Source: Epinephelus fuscoguttatus (Eukaryota > Chordata > Actinopteri > Perciformes > Serranidae). From it: a stretch of DNA of 64,000 bases. Each line of letters begins with the position of its first letter. Position 1 is the stretch's first letter. The DNA lies in NCBI RefSeq assembly GCF_011397635.1, contig NC_064756.1:18318907-18382906 (forward strand), given 5' to 3'. This document shows, one piece after another, positions 38,238 to 50,522 of this stretch. The notes under the pieces were generated by a model, which did not search any database, was not told the origin of the DNA, and saw only the letters and a program-made list of their open reading frames with translations. The position numbers and the translations under genes were made by a program.

Positions 38238-41200
38238 TGACGTCACTCACCGCAATGGGCAGGCACATTCAAGCACCATAGGACATAACATGCCACAGGC
38301 TAAAACCGCTTGTTCATTCTTTCTTTCTTTGTTGAGTGGACCTCCTCTTTTCTGTTCCCTTTGTCCGTCTCTCTAATTATGCTCTTTCCTCCTCTTTCTT
38401 TTTCCATTTGCAGGTTTCACTTCACTGCCACAGGGGAAGTTTCCACCCAAAGTCCTTGTGTGAAAAGTGAGCATGATCCTGCAGCATGTGTCTGACATTG
38501 TGTTTAACGTCACATGCTCCATCATTTCATACACAATCATAATTTGTTCCTTATGGAAACAAGAGTATGCTTTTACATCCTGCTCTCTTTCTTCTTCTCC
38601 TTCCTCTCAGCATCTTTGCACGTCAGGACGGTGCGCACAGTGGGTAAAGGTCCATCCAGCGGTGCAGGAGGGCCGGTCAACGGCACAGTGGTACGCAGTG
38701 CTGAGGAGAAGACGGCAGAGTACGCTGTGTTTGCTCTGGTGCCAATCTTCTGCGTGATGGGCCTGTTGGGTATCCTCATCTGCAACATCCTGAAGAAGAA
38801 GGGATACCGCTGCACTGCTGACAAGGAGGGAGGGGATGAAGAAACTGCCACACCACAGAAAGATGGTGAGAGAGATGAAATGAGAGGAATTGGAGAGGAA
38901 AAAAAGTTAGAAAAGAGAGCAAAATATAGAAAATTCCACAGAGAGTGATACTGAAACTAGCATTTATGTTCAGGTTGTTGTCACGTTCGGCCATTAAAGC
39001 GCCAAATTAGCTCGCACAAGATGTGGTCAAGTGTTGTCAGGAGTCAGGGCAAAGCCAAGCCCAAAGGGCAGTGTCCCTTCGTGCAGCCACAGGCCATGTA
39101 CCTCTGTGATGTGACTGCACGCTAGTCTACATGGGAGGCTTTTTTTCCCCCAATCTCTTTGAACTTTGACCTTGCAGGGGTCAATACATGTCAAGCATGT
39201 GTTTTTCTAAGCACGGACTGTTATTCTTGTAATTTTCCTATCTGAAAAGGGGGAAAAAAAGCATTCCCATCAACTCACTCACCCTGCTGACGTCAGAGAG
39301 AAACTGACTTGAGCAAACACAGAGAGATTTAGGGCAGAAGAAGAAATGGGGGATGGGGGTGGTAATAACTGGAAGAGGGATTGATATCAATGAATGGAAA
39401 AGTAAAGAGAGTTTAGAGAGCGACACAGAGGGATCAAGCAATAAAACAAGTGTTGAGTTACCACACCCGTTGTTAGCAGTTTGCTCAGTCTCAGAGTAAC
39501 ACGAGTGCTCTTTATCCCTGTCCTTTGGAAGTATATGTTCAGGAGGACTCTTAGATCTGGAGTTCTGTAGTATTTGACCTAGGTAGGTCTCTTTGAGTCC
39601 AGAACTCTGAGGTCAAGTCACCTGTGGCATCCATACAATACAATGTGAGAAGTACAGTCACTTCTCCTTTATGCACCCGTACGTAACATGGTGTACGTCA
39701 TAACTGTAACATTGATCAGAGCAGCTCTTTGTGTGGACTGTCTGGTACGTTTCCACACAGAACATCTGACATTTTGATAAACTATGTCTGCTGCAAGGAC
39801 ATGTTTATAGCTGCACAAACTCCAAATGTGAGTCAGAGAGAGTTCATTTGATTTAGCAAACATTGCACATTGTGTTAGCCTGGTTGCCTCATGCTAACAG
39901 TGGACATTGCTGAAAGCAATAGTTTGTTTGGGAATTATTGGGAAATTCACTTGTTTACTTGCTTAGATTAGAAGATTGATACCACTTTCAAATGCAGTCA
40001 TCAGACATGCAGTCACAGCCAGCAGGTGGTTAGCTCAGCTAACACACAGGGGGAAAGGTCACTAAAGGTCTCTAGTTATTATAAAATGTTAAATTGTGGT
40101 TTTTACTCCTTGTTTTTTGTACAAATTAACAAATAAGATATGGTATACCATTTTAATTAGTGAGTTTTAGAGGTTGTAACTGTTGAGTAGAGCTAGGCTA
40201 AAGTTAGCTATATCCCTGGGGACTTCCTATTGCTGTGATGGCCAAAAATGCCAAAGCCCTAGTTGTCCAAAAAATGTCCCATCAGACCGAATGTCCATAT
40301 CTCCAATAGTCCGTTATCAAACACTTATGGCTCCTTGGTCCCGTTTCTCTGTAAATACACATTCCTTTTAGTTACAGCAGCGGTTTCAACCAGGGTCCAG
40401 GGACCACCAGGGGTCCCCAAGAAAATTGGGAATGGTTTATTTTCGCTATTTAGAAGTGAGCCCAATGTACAAGTCATAAGGGTGACTATTCTGATCATGT
40501 TTCACAGTAATACCCTCAGCTGTATTTGAAAACTGCAGAATTCTGGTCATAACCAGAACCAACAACCAAGGTGGAGTACCATTAGGACAAGACAACCCAA
40601 CTGCCAGAAAAAGCATGTTCACATCATGCGTTTCTGTAAACCACCATTATATACACTACTTTGTAGTGGATATGTTGAAACTTTAGTTGCTCAGCAACAC
40701 TGTGGTGAATGTGTAATTAGGTTTGGGCACAAAAAATACTCTGTTATGTTAAGTTTGGTAGCACAAAGGCTGCTTGAGAAGCAGGGATGAGTTGGTAAAA
40801 TACACCAGGGATTGGTGGGAAACTAAAACTAACTGCAGTGGGTGTGTATTTTTGGAGAAACGGGACTTCGGAGCAATGGCTGTTGTTTTTATGACTAACA
40901 GGCTGTCAGACAAATGGGCTTTTGTTGCAGGCAATTTTCGGACTAAGGGGCCTTCGGAATTTTGGGCCACTGGAACAATGGCATAGTACCAGTCTCCATG
41001 CTAAGCTAACCACCTGCTGGCTGTAACTTCATATATAACGAACAAATGTGGAAGTGGCACCAATCTAATCATCTAACTCTAGACAAGAAAGCAAATGAGT
41101 GAATTTCCCAAAATGTGAAGTTGTCCCTCTAAACAGCTATTTGCTTCCAGAGGCTACATAAGGAGCAAATCAAGCTGGATAATTTACACGTTCAAGTATT

Positions 41201-43461
41201 ATTTTCCTCACTTTTCGCTACCCCTTTTAATGCCGTATAACTATCTGTGTACCTGTGCAGTTAATGTAATTTACTGTATAAGCATAAACAGATTTAAAGG
41301 CTAAGCTGGCTTATCCCTCTCTGTGTTAGGCCAAGTAGCCATACGTAGTGCCAGGTATCAGCAGCGTCAGAGCACAGCTGCCGCCTCAACAGATCAGACT
41401 TTCCTTCAGCCCGTTCTGCGTCAAGAAAATGTTTGCGTTTGCACAACACCTGCTGCTTTGGATGACTTACAGTCTGTCATTAGGATTAAAATGTTAAACT
41501 AAGTGGTGACTTTTTCCCATTTCAGCTACAACTACCAAGTAATTTGTGTCTTTTATGGTTTAGAGATGTTTAGAGAGATCTATTGTGTCACCAAGTCTCA
41601 AGAGCACATGTTGCTGAGGCTGTGTGGCGAGTTTAGAGATCCATGGCAAACAGATCTGGTAACAGATTTCATGATAAACCTCATTAAGTCTCATTGTTTC
41701 ATTTGTCATAAGCAGAAAGTCTAGCCTAAAAATGACATGCATTACACATTGCCAAAAAAATCCTCAACCATCTCATCACTGCATGTGTTTTTGAAGCAAA
41801 GCCTGTACGAAGATGATTTCCAGCGCCTGCAAGGACAAACAGAGGTCATTGCAACAGTATTTTGGTCACTGATCTCGTTTGCAGCGTTGCCTCGGTCTCT
41901 TCCTCTCCAGGCGCTTTGTTGTGAAACTTAAGACGCCCCTGCACCCAAAGTGAAACTCCCTGATCCCTCACCCCCCCACTGCTCCGTCTATACTCTCCAT
42001 TCATCCGGCTTCTTGGCTCTCTAACACCCCCTCCGCCTTCTCATATGAACATGACACTATCCATCCATCTCTCCTTTCCCAGCCGGATCAATAATTCAAT
42101 TGGGTCCTCACCTCACGGTTTATGTCTCTTCTTACTCACTCCTCCCTCCTCTCCTTCTCTGTCTCCTCACCTTGTTCCTTCTTCTTCCTCTGTTCCATTT
42201 TTTGATCTGGTTTGTCAATTTCTATAGCTTGTCTTGCTCGAAGTTGACTACATGTGTGCTCTCTAGATGAAATCCTTTAACTAGATATGAAAGGTTTATG
42301 TCTCAGTGTGAGATGTTTGACGATGACATCATGGCGATAACAGTAGCTGCCTTACTTTTAATGAGCTGAATTTCAACCTCTATGTAAAGATAAAAGAAGG
42401 ATAATACCTATTCTAATGTTTTACAAATGTAGTCTTTTTCCACTGGAAGCAAGCAACAGTAACTGGGTAATTTTAGGACACTTTATCAGCTCCGTCACTC
42501 TCACCTCCCCTCTGTCTCTCCTCTTATACAGCTTAGAAGACAGATGATGCAGTGAGCAGTGATAAGCTGTAACTGCATGCAGTGAGACAGATAAAGGACA
42601 AGAGAGCAGAGCATGAGCAACATAAAGTTAGCAAAGATGATGATAATGTGAGGAAGTAAAGGACTGCAGGTAAAGATTGAGAATTACAGAATGGCTTTCA
42701 ATGCTGCATCTTTCTCTCTCTTGTTGTTATGTAACTATCCTTGTTGCAGTGCACTGACTGTCTGTCAGTCCGCTGTAGTCCTGACTGGGCTAAGGTTAGA
42801 GGTAAACTTCTTACTCCAGCACTTTTCACATCATCTCTGCTCAGGGGGAACACCCCTGGGGATGAATTACAGCAGGGCCAAGCTTAGCACGGCAGGGCGA
42901 AAATCAGACTCTGCAGAGGTTACTCTCACTACGCAGAGCTGCGGACAGGGAAAAGTTTGACTTGCTGGAGAGCGCAGTGACAGGACAACTAAGGGGAGAA
43001 GCAGAGAGGGCAAACGCAGGGTCGATAACACAAGTGCAACTTTGTGTTTACACAGCGTGAAGCTCAGCCTGCGCAGACACAAGGGCAGAGGGGGAAGGTA
43101 GAGTTTAGCTGCTGCTGTTTTCAGTTTCAGACATGTTAGCGCCGCGCCACTGCTGCATTTAAACCAACAAGGTGTCTGACTGGTGACATATTGCGGCTGA
43201 CACTGAAACATTGAACACATGGATCTGACTCTTGTCGAAGGAATAAATAGAAGAGAATGAGTGCCACACTGTGAAATGGACGCCGTTATCCATGCATAGC
43301 AACAGCCACTGTGGAGACAGAGCCATTGTTATGGCCTAACAACAGCCTGACACTGCTTATGCAAGACAGACACGCACATAGACACAAATGCATCTATACA
43401 GTCGCAGTTTGCTCTGCGACACACAGATACACACAGTCACCTGGCATGGGGGATATGGTAC

Positions 43462-43518
<57 letters not shown>

Positions 43519-46500
43519 CCCTGTGTGCTTCGACAGTGCTGAATGGAGTGTGATCGCTGAGTGAGCTATTCTGGACCCCCCCTGCGCCCTCATCGCTCTC
43601 CTCTCAGCTGCCTCACTGTGCTATGCTATTATGGGATGGTCAGGGGGCGTTGCCATGGAGGCATATCTATTCTTTGCTGTTCAGTCATCCACATCCATCC
43701 TTATCAGTCCCATCGTGCTCTGGGGCATAGTATTCCAGCAGTGACATGCACTAAACTGCATTCACTCTGTTTCCATGTGTGAGTGAAGTGGCTGTAATGG
43801 TTATTTAAAGCAAAAACATAGTGTGGATTATATCTTTATATATAATAAATAGCCCTAACAGGATGAACTTATTTGGTTTGAAATACATTCCATTTTCTGG
43901 CAAGAATATATCCCAAAATATAATGAATTTTAATTGTATCTGACTTTCTTCATCAGCAGAGTTTCTTGGTTGTCACACAAATGGCTCAGTTGTCATCATG
44001 TTACCTAACTATGATATTTAGGCATATATGTTAACTATCTAATATGGAAAATACCAAATCGTCTTTATAGTAGGCACAAAGTGGTGATAACTGGTATACT
44101 TCACTACATGCTGCAAGTATTTTTCAATATATACTAGAAGTAATTCACTTGTCAATAGCTATATGACACTGCTTTTGTATTTTGACATTGTTTCACAAAA
44201 CACTTCATAACAATTCTATGTCTTTTTTGCTTGCTCTAGGTAACAACTGTCCCTACATATCTGACGACGTGAATGAAGACACCATCAGTGTCCTGGTTCG
44301 CCTCATCACTGAGAAGAAAGGTAGGTGTTTGAGCAGCAGTGACGTCGCTCACATGCCAGCGGTCAGAGCCATTTCATCTCTTGTGGCTTTAGAGGGGAAC
44401 ACAGAGTCATCAGAGTACGTCACAGACACATATCCACTGCCACGAGCTCAGACTGTCCGCACCTTATTTCCACTCTAGAAGGTTAGCGCTGGAAATGCAA
44501 ACACAGCAAAAGGGGAAAGGGGAATAAGAAGGATTTCCCCATAGAAACTAAGGATACACATGAAAGTTGTGGAGGACTTTTATTTTGACAACATTAAAGA
44601 CATTTACACAATAAATTGAGGCAGAAACCGTACAAATTGGTGCATGAAAATTCACCAGAATGCAGAAAATGAGGTGTTTGATGCTCAACATTTTCTGGCA
44701 GAGGAGGCCCAATCTGTCTGCTCATTATGTCCCCCCTAATTTTGAAACGACACCTATGCCTAAAATGATCTCAATGGAATGGAATTTAAGTTCTCCTACC
44801 CATCACCATTAAGCACAAAGATGACTGTTATCTATAAACATCTAATATTGTCCAGAAACCACGATCCAATAGACAGGAGAACTTTGATTATTCTGATGTA
44901 CATTACTGACCATCACATTGACTGCGCCTCATCCGAATGTCTGTGTGTGTTTCAGAAAATGCTGCTGCACTGGAGGAACTGCTGCTGGAGTACGAGAGCA
45001 AACAGTTGGCCATGAGCAAAGGCTCGTCAATCAAGTATGTTGAGCACACTCAAAATCAATCTCCAACATGTCCTTTTGCTCAGTCATGCTGCTCAAGGTC
45101 AAGATAAAAACAGAGGAAAGTTTCAGAGCGAGCAAGGCAGTGAAAGAATTTGGATGGAGGCTCACGAGAGAGGAGAAGGAGAGAAAACCTTGTCAAAAGT
45201 TACAGAGGGTTGCTCTTCAGAGATGGAAGCAGAAAGCTGTGTAACAATATAAACATATAGATTCAGAACCACTCTTTAAACTGCAAATGAAATATAATCT
45301 AATAGACAATATTATGACTTGCCTCAAGCTCCCAGCGGAGTCATTTGGTACAAAACATGTTAACATCGTAATATTTTCCATTGCAAACAGGTTTTATTTC
45401 TTTATCTTACAAATAAAAATGCCAGCAGTGTTTTACAGGATCATAATTACGTAACTCTAACACATTTTAATAATATAATGCCACCTGCAATGTATTATTT
45501 GTGCACTTCTTTGACAAAGGGAAAAAGAAAGTACCCTCACACATATGAAGTCTCCTCAGTGGAGCCCTAGAGTGAGCTGACACTTGGCAGTGACTCACTG
45601 CCGCATGTCTGAAGTGAATGTCTGACACAGTTGTAACCGCTGTCTCTTGAGTCATGAGGCTCCAACAGCTGGCCTGTCGCTAAGCTCATTGGCTGTCACA
45701 CAGCTTGTAGTCACACGATTTACATGACCAAGTGTCGCTGCGGCTGGAACTTTGGTTGCAATCTGCGGCCGTTAAAAGTGCTCAAGCAGTCAGAAGTTAA
45801 TCTAACAAATCCAGCAACATGTTGCTTTATGCCACAGTTTACGCCACTGTGTTGCAACTTTTCCTTTATCAGCACTGGCAGCGAAAGAGAAGTCATCTTC
45901 ACAGACCATTCTCTGCTGCTCACCAACCCAGCTTCTCCCACAGAAGTTCATCTTATCTCACATTATTATATGGATGGTAACTGGATCCATTACACATGTA
46001 CAATAGTGAGAGGTCTCAGGGGGCCTCTGGCAGTGTGCTGCCGCTGCTCAATGGGCTGCTGTAACATGTGAGCTTTAGATTCGAGAACATTCTGACACCC
46101 ACACGCGATATGCACATTGAAATCTGGAAAGCTTTCAGATCGTGTGTGATTGTGTGTGTGTGGTGGGAGGTTCTGCCAGGGTCACTACAGGTCACCCACT
46201 AGTACAACACAGGGACACACAGCTGCATTCATCTCTTGCTCTGCCTCTCTTTGCACAAAAGAATAGATAGACAAAAACTAAAGAGGCCTAGGTGAAGAGA
46301 TTAAACTTTAGATTTCAATTTTTTATTTATTTTCCACTCACACATCTAAACTGAACAAGGGTAGAGCTCATGGTAATGTTTCCAGTATAGTGGAACTAGT
46401 TAGCATGGCGGCTTGTGGTGCTCAGAGTGCCAAAAAATACATTTGATTAACTCGACAGCAGTGTCTCTTTCCAGAAATCATGACTCAGTTACCCAAGATA

Positions 46501-48691
46501 ATCCAAACATATAAATGCCTGAACATTTAAAAAATGTAACCGATCAGTTATTGACTTCCTTTCTCCTCCTCTCCTTCTCTTCCTCCCAGGTTCCCCATGC
46601 TGTATCCCCTGTCCCCGTTCCGCTCCCTCCCCAGGCTGTGCCCCCACCAGTCCCACCTCCACACCATCTCTGGCCTCTCCGGCCTGGCCCCGAAACACGG
46701 CTACCGCTGCACCCGCTGCGCCCAAAGAAAATGGCCCCCTGTCCTCATACCTCCCCTGGATTCCCTCAAAGACCCCCTGAAGCCCCCACAGAGCCTCATC
46801 CTGTCCTCCCTGGACACATCCAAGGACCAGCAGAAGAGGCCCCTGCTGGGAGGGGTGTTCGTCGACACCCACCACACTCAAGCTGTTGTGCCAAATACTG
46901 TGCAGGAGAAGGTGGAGGGGAGTGAAGTGAAGGAGAGGAAGGAGGGGGAGCTGACGGTGCTGTCTGTGGGGAGGTGAGACACATGACAATATGACAGTAT
47001 GACATGCATATACAGTCACTTTTACTTTTACTCCACTGTATTTCAGAGGCAAACATTGTCCTTTATTTCTACATTTATTTAAAAGCATTAGTTATTAGTT
47101 ACTGTGCAGACAAATTTTACTACAAAAGATAAGTTTTATAAAATATGATGCATTGTTGTAGATCAAAGAATTGACGGTATGTTTAGACATTATTTAAAGT
47201 TAGCCCTTCCTTGATCAGATTCAGTCAGTTTTATGAGTTCAGTATCAGTTATCGTAAGACTCTAATATAACATATAGTAATTCAGCTGCATGATTAGTAC
47301 TTTTACTTTTAATATTTTATGTGCATTTTTCTAATATCACTTCTGTACTTTTACTTTTAAAGCAGGACTTTTTTATTTGCATTTTTAAGGATTATTTCAC
47401 CCATATAGAGAATGAAAAAGATAAGGGAAAAGGGAAAAAAGAAAACACATAAATACATACATAAAACTGAAAATTGAATTTCCCCTCTGCGGGATTAATA
47501 GAGTATATAAAGATTAAAAAAAACATAAACAAACAAAGGCAATATCAGGAAATAAGCGACAATAATATAATGATAATGAATTAAGAAATTAAGAAAAGAA
47601 AAGCAAATTACTTATAAACACAAGCCTTATAATACATGCTCGCACCCATTAATGTGTGTACCCAGACATAGACACATAGTTAGCCACATATTTATGTGGA
47701 TGATGAAGAACAAAGCAGGGCTTTTACTTGTAATGGCGTATGATCTACTTCCTTTTCTGAAGGATCTGAATACTTTGTCCACTGCTGACACATTTGCAGT
47801 CATTTCACCCCACTCCACTTGAGTTATAGAAAGGCTACAACCATCTGTAAACTGTACAAATGGCTTTTAATGTAACAAGTTTTAAAATAACCCTCCAAAA
47901 GTAGCATAAAAGATGATTAAACACAGTAGAAAGAGTAATTAAGACACACACCCAGACACACTGTCAAACAGCTTCACACTCCTGTAAGCATGTGTGTTTT
48001 AGTGGCAGTGACCATGTCTCTCGTTTGACCGACAGATTCCAAGTCGCTCAGATCCCCGAACAGAAGCCTGTCACCGTGGAGCCCAAGACATCATCTCAGG
48101 AGCAAAGAAACTCCCTGTTTGGAGGGAAATCCTTCTGCTCCTCTTCATCCGGCATCAGGAGGTACAACCTGCAACACACATCCACACACCTCCCCCTCTC
48201 ACTCTCATTTCACTTCTACTCCACAACTACTTACTGTAATTACAACTCTCCTCCTTCTTTTCTTTCTGATTCTTCCACAATTGTTATGAGTTAATGTGCT
48301 GTGACGTAGCTTGAGATCATCAGCATGTCAGATTGCATTCTTCTGGCCAGCTCTGAATTATGTGGTCTGCTTTACCGGGAAAGAAATTATACAGAGTGTA
48401 ATCTGTTTATCAGAATCTCTAAAATGATTTGGGAAATGAGCCTCTTCTGTTTCTAATCGTCTGCTCGAATTTTTCAAATCAGCATTGTAACAGTAATCAT
48501 GTGGCCCTGCCTGTCGTCAGAACAATCTGCTGGATTGTCATGTCTTATACTTAAAAAAATCTCTTTATTAATGTTTTAAAATCAGCCCAAATGAGGAATA
48601 ATGAGATAAGTGTGCTTTGGAAACTCTCAATGCAATTTATTTGTCATGTATATGCCCCCCTCTTGACATTTTGACTCTCTCTTTCAGGTGA
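35866..48691 (+). CDS. relt: RELT, TNF receptor superfamily member (19L)
   Basis: Exons: 35866-35907, 36025-36117, 37858-38042, 38414-38466, 38611-38865, 44240-44320, 44956-45034, 46590-46973, 48036-48161, 48688-48691. Junctions are GT-AG with consistent phase; 433 codons plus stop, against about 430 in human RELT. Order of parts: a signal peptide-like start ([20 protein letters not shown]); a Cys-rich TNFR extracellular region ([32 protein letters not shown]); an NGT glycosylation site; one membrane span ([20 protein letters not shown]); a stop-transfer KKKGYRC; then the cytoplasmic [20 protein letters not shown] block and [10 protein letters not shown]. The last fits the RFxV motif by which RELT-family proteins bind OSR1/SPAK kinases. 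In mammals RELT is a receptor in haematopoietic tissue and enamel formation. The start was chosen for the signal peptide. The last codon, AG/G, is followed directly by TGA, so the usual C-terminal tail is missing. Confidence 0.92.
38187..38233 (+). repeat. (AC)n microsatellite in a relt intron
   Basis: About 23 units in the intron between the exons ending at 38,042 and starting at 38,414. Confidence 0.95.
40225..40990. mobile_element. Inverted-repeat (foldback) element nested in MITE copy 3
   Basis: The left arm (GGCTCCTTGGTCCCGTTTCT, TGTAAATACACATTCC, about 40,329-40,367) is the inverted counterpart of the right arm (GTGTGTATTTTTGGAGAAAC, GGGACTTCGGAGCAATGGC, about 40,842-40,880). It has no coding capacity. 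Confidence 0.6.
40376..40570. mobile_element. hAT-like fragment at the core of the nest
   Basis: It starts CAGCGGTTTCAACC with GGGGTCCCCAAG. ACTATTCTGATCAT (about 40,486) is the reverse complement of ATGATCAGAATAGT at 28,618 in the hAT-like element there. Part of the interior is therefore inverted or rearranged relative to that copy. Confidence 0.5.
43463..43515 (+). repeat. (AC)n microsatellite
   Basis: About 26 units inside a relt intron. Confidence 0.95.
45035..46589 (+). other. relt: relt intron (1.6 kb)
   Basis: It holds a fragment of the foldback MITE family near its 3' end (46,365-46,500). The region 45,700-46,080 has an open plus-strand frame with no family resemblance and no splice support. 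Nothing else is recognisable. Confidence 0.75.
46365..46500. mobile_element. Fragment of the foldback MITE seen at 49.6 kb
   Basis: AGTGTCTCTTTCCAGAAATC, TTGTGGTGCTCAGAG and TACATTTGATTAACTCGACA match both arms of the 49,565-50,522 element. Only one arm is present here. Confidence 0.55.
47005..47400. repeat. Dispersed CTTTTACTCCACT-family repeat fragment
   Basis: ACTTTTACTCCACTGTATTT followed by CAGAGGCAAACATTGT, and a distal GTACTTTTACTTTTAAAGCA block, recall a dispersed teleost repeat. It is related to the element at 21,140-21,870. It lies in the relt intron 46,974-48,035. Confidence 0.5.
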
Positions 48692-49564
48692 AGAGCCAGA
48701 GAGACGGTATATGATAACGCTACCTCACTGAAGATGACCTCATCGTTCGCTGACAACTTGATAGCTGGCAGAGAGGGTGTTTCCACACGAGCGACACCAA
48801 GAAACCACGAAAAAAAACAAACTGGAAGAAGTTGTTTCTATTCAGGCGATAAGAGGAATTTAACTGTATTTATTATGACATAAAAACAATATTGTAATTT
48901 TACAGATGCATCAGATATCATAGAAACTCATCACATCACGGCTGCTTCACTGTCCCAACCCAAAGAGAAAGCGGAGAGCATAGTTTTGTGATAACAGATT
49001 GTGAACACCTGACACGAGAAGGAAGGGTGAGAGGGAGAAAACAAAAAAAAATGCACTCTCAGTCCCTTTATCTGTGCTTCCACCTAGAAAAACATAGACA
49101 CAGGGGTAACACACACGTAGGCTGACACATCTTTAACATTCATGTAGACAGAGACATCTACACTACTTCTACACAGTGAAAAGGACAAAACACTGTGGAT
49201 ACATTACTGACACAAAGACAAAGCTCAAACAACAGTGAGACTGGAACAAAATCATTCAAGTGTGTACGTTTAAAAAAGAGTAAATGTCAAGCCAAGTTGT
49301 CTGGAATCAAGTGCCATGTGAATTTAGACTATGACGGTTTCCATCAAATCTGGCTTGGCTGAAATATGAACCTGTATGATTTTGGGTCATAGGACACTTG
49401 ATTTAAGACCACAGTAGCACTACAGGAAGTATTATGAGGACAAAATGTTAAAGAATTTAATATTATTTTGTTGTTTATTTATCTAGCTCCTTTTCCTATG
49501 CTCACACAGGATTTAAAGGTGAATTGAGATTTTAGACCCTGAATATGTTGAATGTAGTGTTTAA

Positions 49565-50522
49565 GGGACGGTTCACTCCAAAATCATGAATACATATTTT
49601 CCTCTTACCTGTAATGTTATTTATGGAGATTGGTTTGGGTTTAGTCGCCGAGTGTTGGAGATATTATATTGTGGTGCTCAAAAATTCTACATCAGTGTCT
49701 CTTTCCAGAACTCATGACCTGTCTACTCCACAGACAGACCTTGTTGTGAGCAGTTTCATGTAGGAACTATTTTCTTTCTACCGAACTACACCCGCCAACA
49801 GTATCGCCATGTAAAAGGAAGCATGCATCTACTCATGGACTACAGGACCATGCATGACATGAGCTGTAAACGTTAATGGTAAATAAACCTGCTCCATTAT
49901 AGTCATCAAAGTGCTTCTTACGCTACGAGTCACATTCACCCATTCACACACACATTCACACACTGGTGGCCGAGGCTACCATTCAAGGTGCCACCTGCTA
50001 CTCAGTTTTTAACACACTCACACACCAATGGAGCATCAGGCGCAATCTAGGGTTCAGTATCTTGCTCAAGGATACTTCGACATGCAGACTGGAGGAGCCG
50101 AAGGTTGAATCACTGATCTTCCGATTAGTGGACGACTCGCTCTATCTTTGAGCCACCACTCAGTGGTGCTAATTTAGCTAGCAGTAGATGCACACCTTCT
50201 TCTGTGCAGTGATATGGTTGGTGGGTGTAGTTTGGTAGAAAGAAAATAGCTCCTACATGAAACTGCTCACAACAAGGTCTGTGGATTAACTGGGTCATGA
50301 TTTCTGGAAAGAGACATTGCTGTTGAGTTATTCAAATGTATTTTTGGCACTTTGAGCACCGCAAGCTGAGTGCCATCTAGATCCATTATATTTGAGAGAA
50401 AGCAGACATCTCTATGGCAGGTATTTCCAACACTCTGCAGCTAACACCAAAACAATCTAGACTGATAAATTGCGCTTCAGGTAAGAGGAAAAAAGTCTTT
50501 CATTTTGCTGTGAACTGTCCCT
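49565..50522. mobile_element. TTAA-type foldback MITE (~958 bp) in the relt 3' UTR
   Basis: The ends read GGGACGGTTCACTCC and GTGAACTGTCCC with TTAA just outside (49,561-49,564 and 50,523-50,526). Long arms pair: CAGACCTTGTTGTGAGCAGT with GTTTCATGTAGGAACTATTT (left, about 49,735-49,772) is inverted as AATAGCTCCTACATGAAACT with GCTCACAACAAGGTCTG (right, about 50,246-50,282). The loop holds a SINE-like sequence. Confidence 0.8.
49915..50163 (-). mobile_element. tRNA-derived SINE-like element inside the foldback MITE
   Basis: On the minus strand the head reads GGTGGCTCAAAGATAGAGCG (A-box-like, about 50,157-50,138), followed by GATTCAACC (B-box-like, about 50,112-50,104) at tRNA-like spacing. 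The body includes TTGAGCAAGATACTGAACCC. It is not a functional tRNA, since no intact acceptor stem is seen. Confidence 0.6.

Larger units (their letters stand above)
39920..41135. mobile_element. AGCTTAGC-family MITE, copy 3, with two further elements nested inside
   Basis: The outer arms read GGGAAATTCACTTG (about 39,949) and AGTGAATTTCCC (about 41,098), with CAGCCAGCAGGTGGTTAGCT on the left and GCTAAGCTAACCACCTGCTG on the right. Inside lie a ~765-bp inverted-repeat element and, within that, a hAT-like piece. Confidence 0.7.
38866..44239 (+). other. relt: relt intron after the membrane-span exon (5.4 kb)
   Basis: It contains the nested MITE complex at 39,920-41,135 and a (CA)n at 43,463-43,515. 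The rest shows no exon that I can support. Pyrimidine-rich sequence at 41,940-42,230 has no coding features. Confidence 0.8.

Noticed and set aside
45724-46071. 115-codon plus-strand frame in a relt intron
   Set aside because: It includes a Cys-rich end, but the TNFR cysteines of relt are complete elsewhere and no acceptor or donor of fitting phase was found.
46489-47088. 199-codon minus-strand open frame
   Set aside because: It is antisense to the 384-base relt exon 46,590-46,973, whose GC-rich codons keep the other strand open.
50104-50157. tRNA gene on the minus strand
   Set aside because: A- and B-box-like words are present, but no acceptor stem or anticodon arm forms and a SINE body follows; it is SINE-derived.
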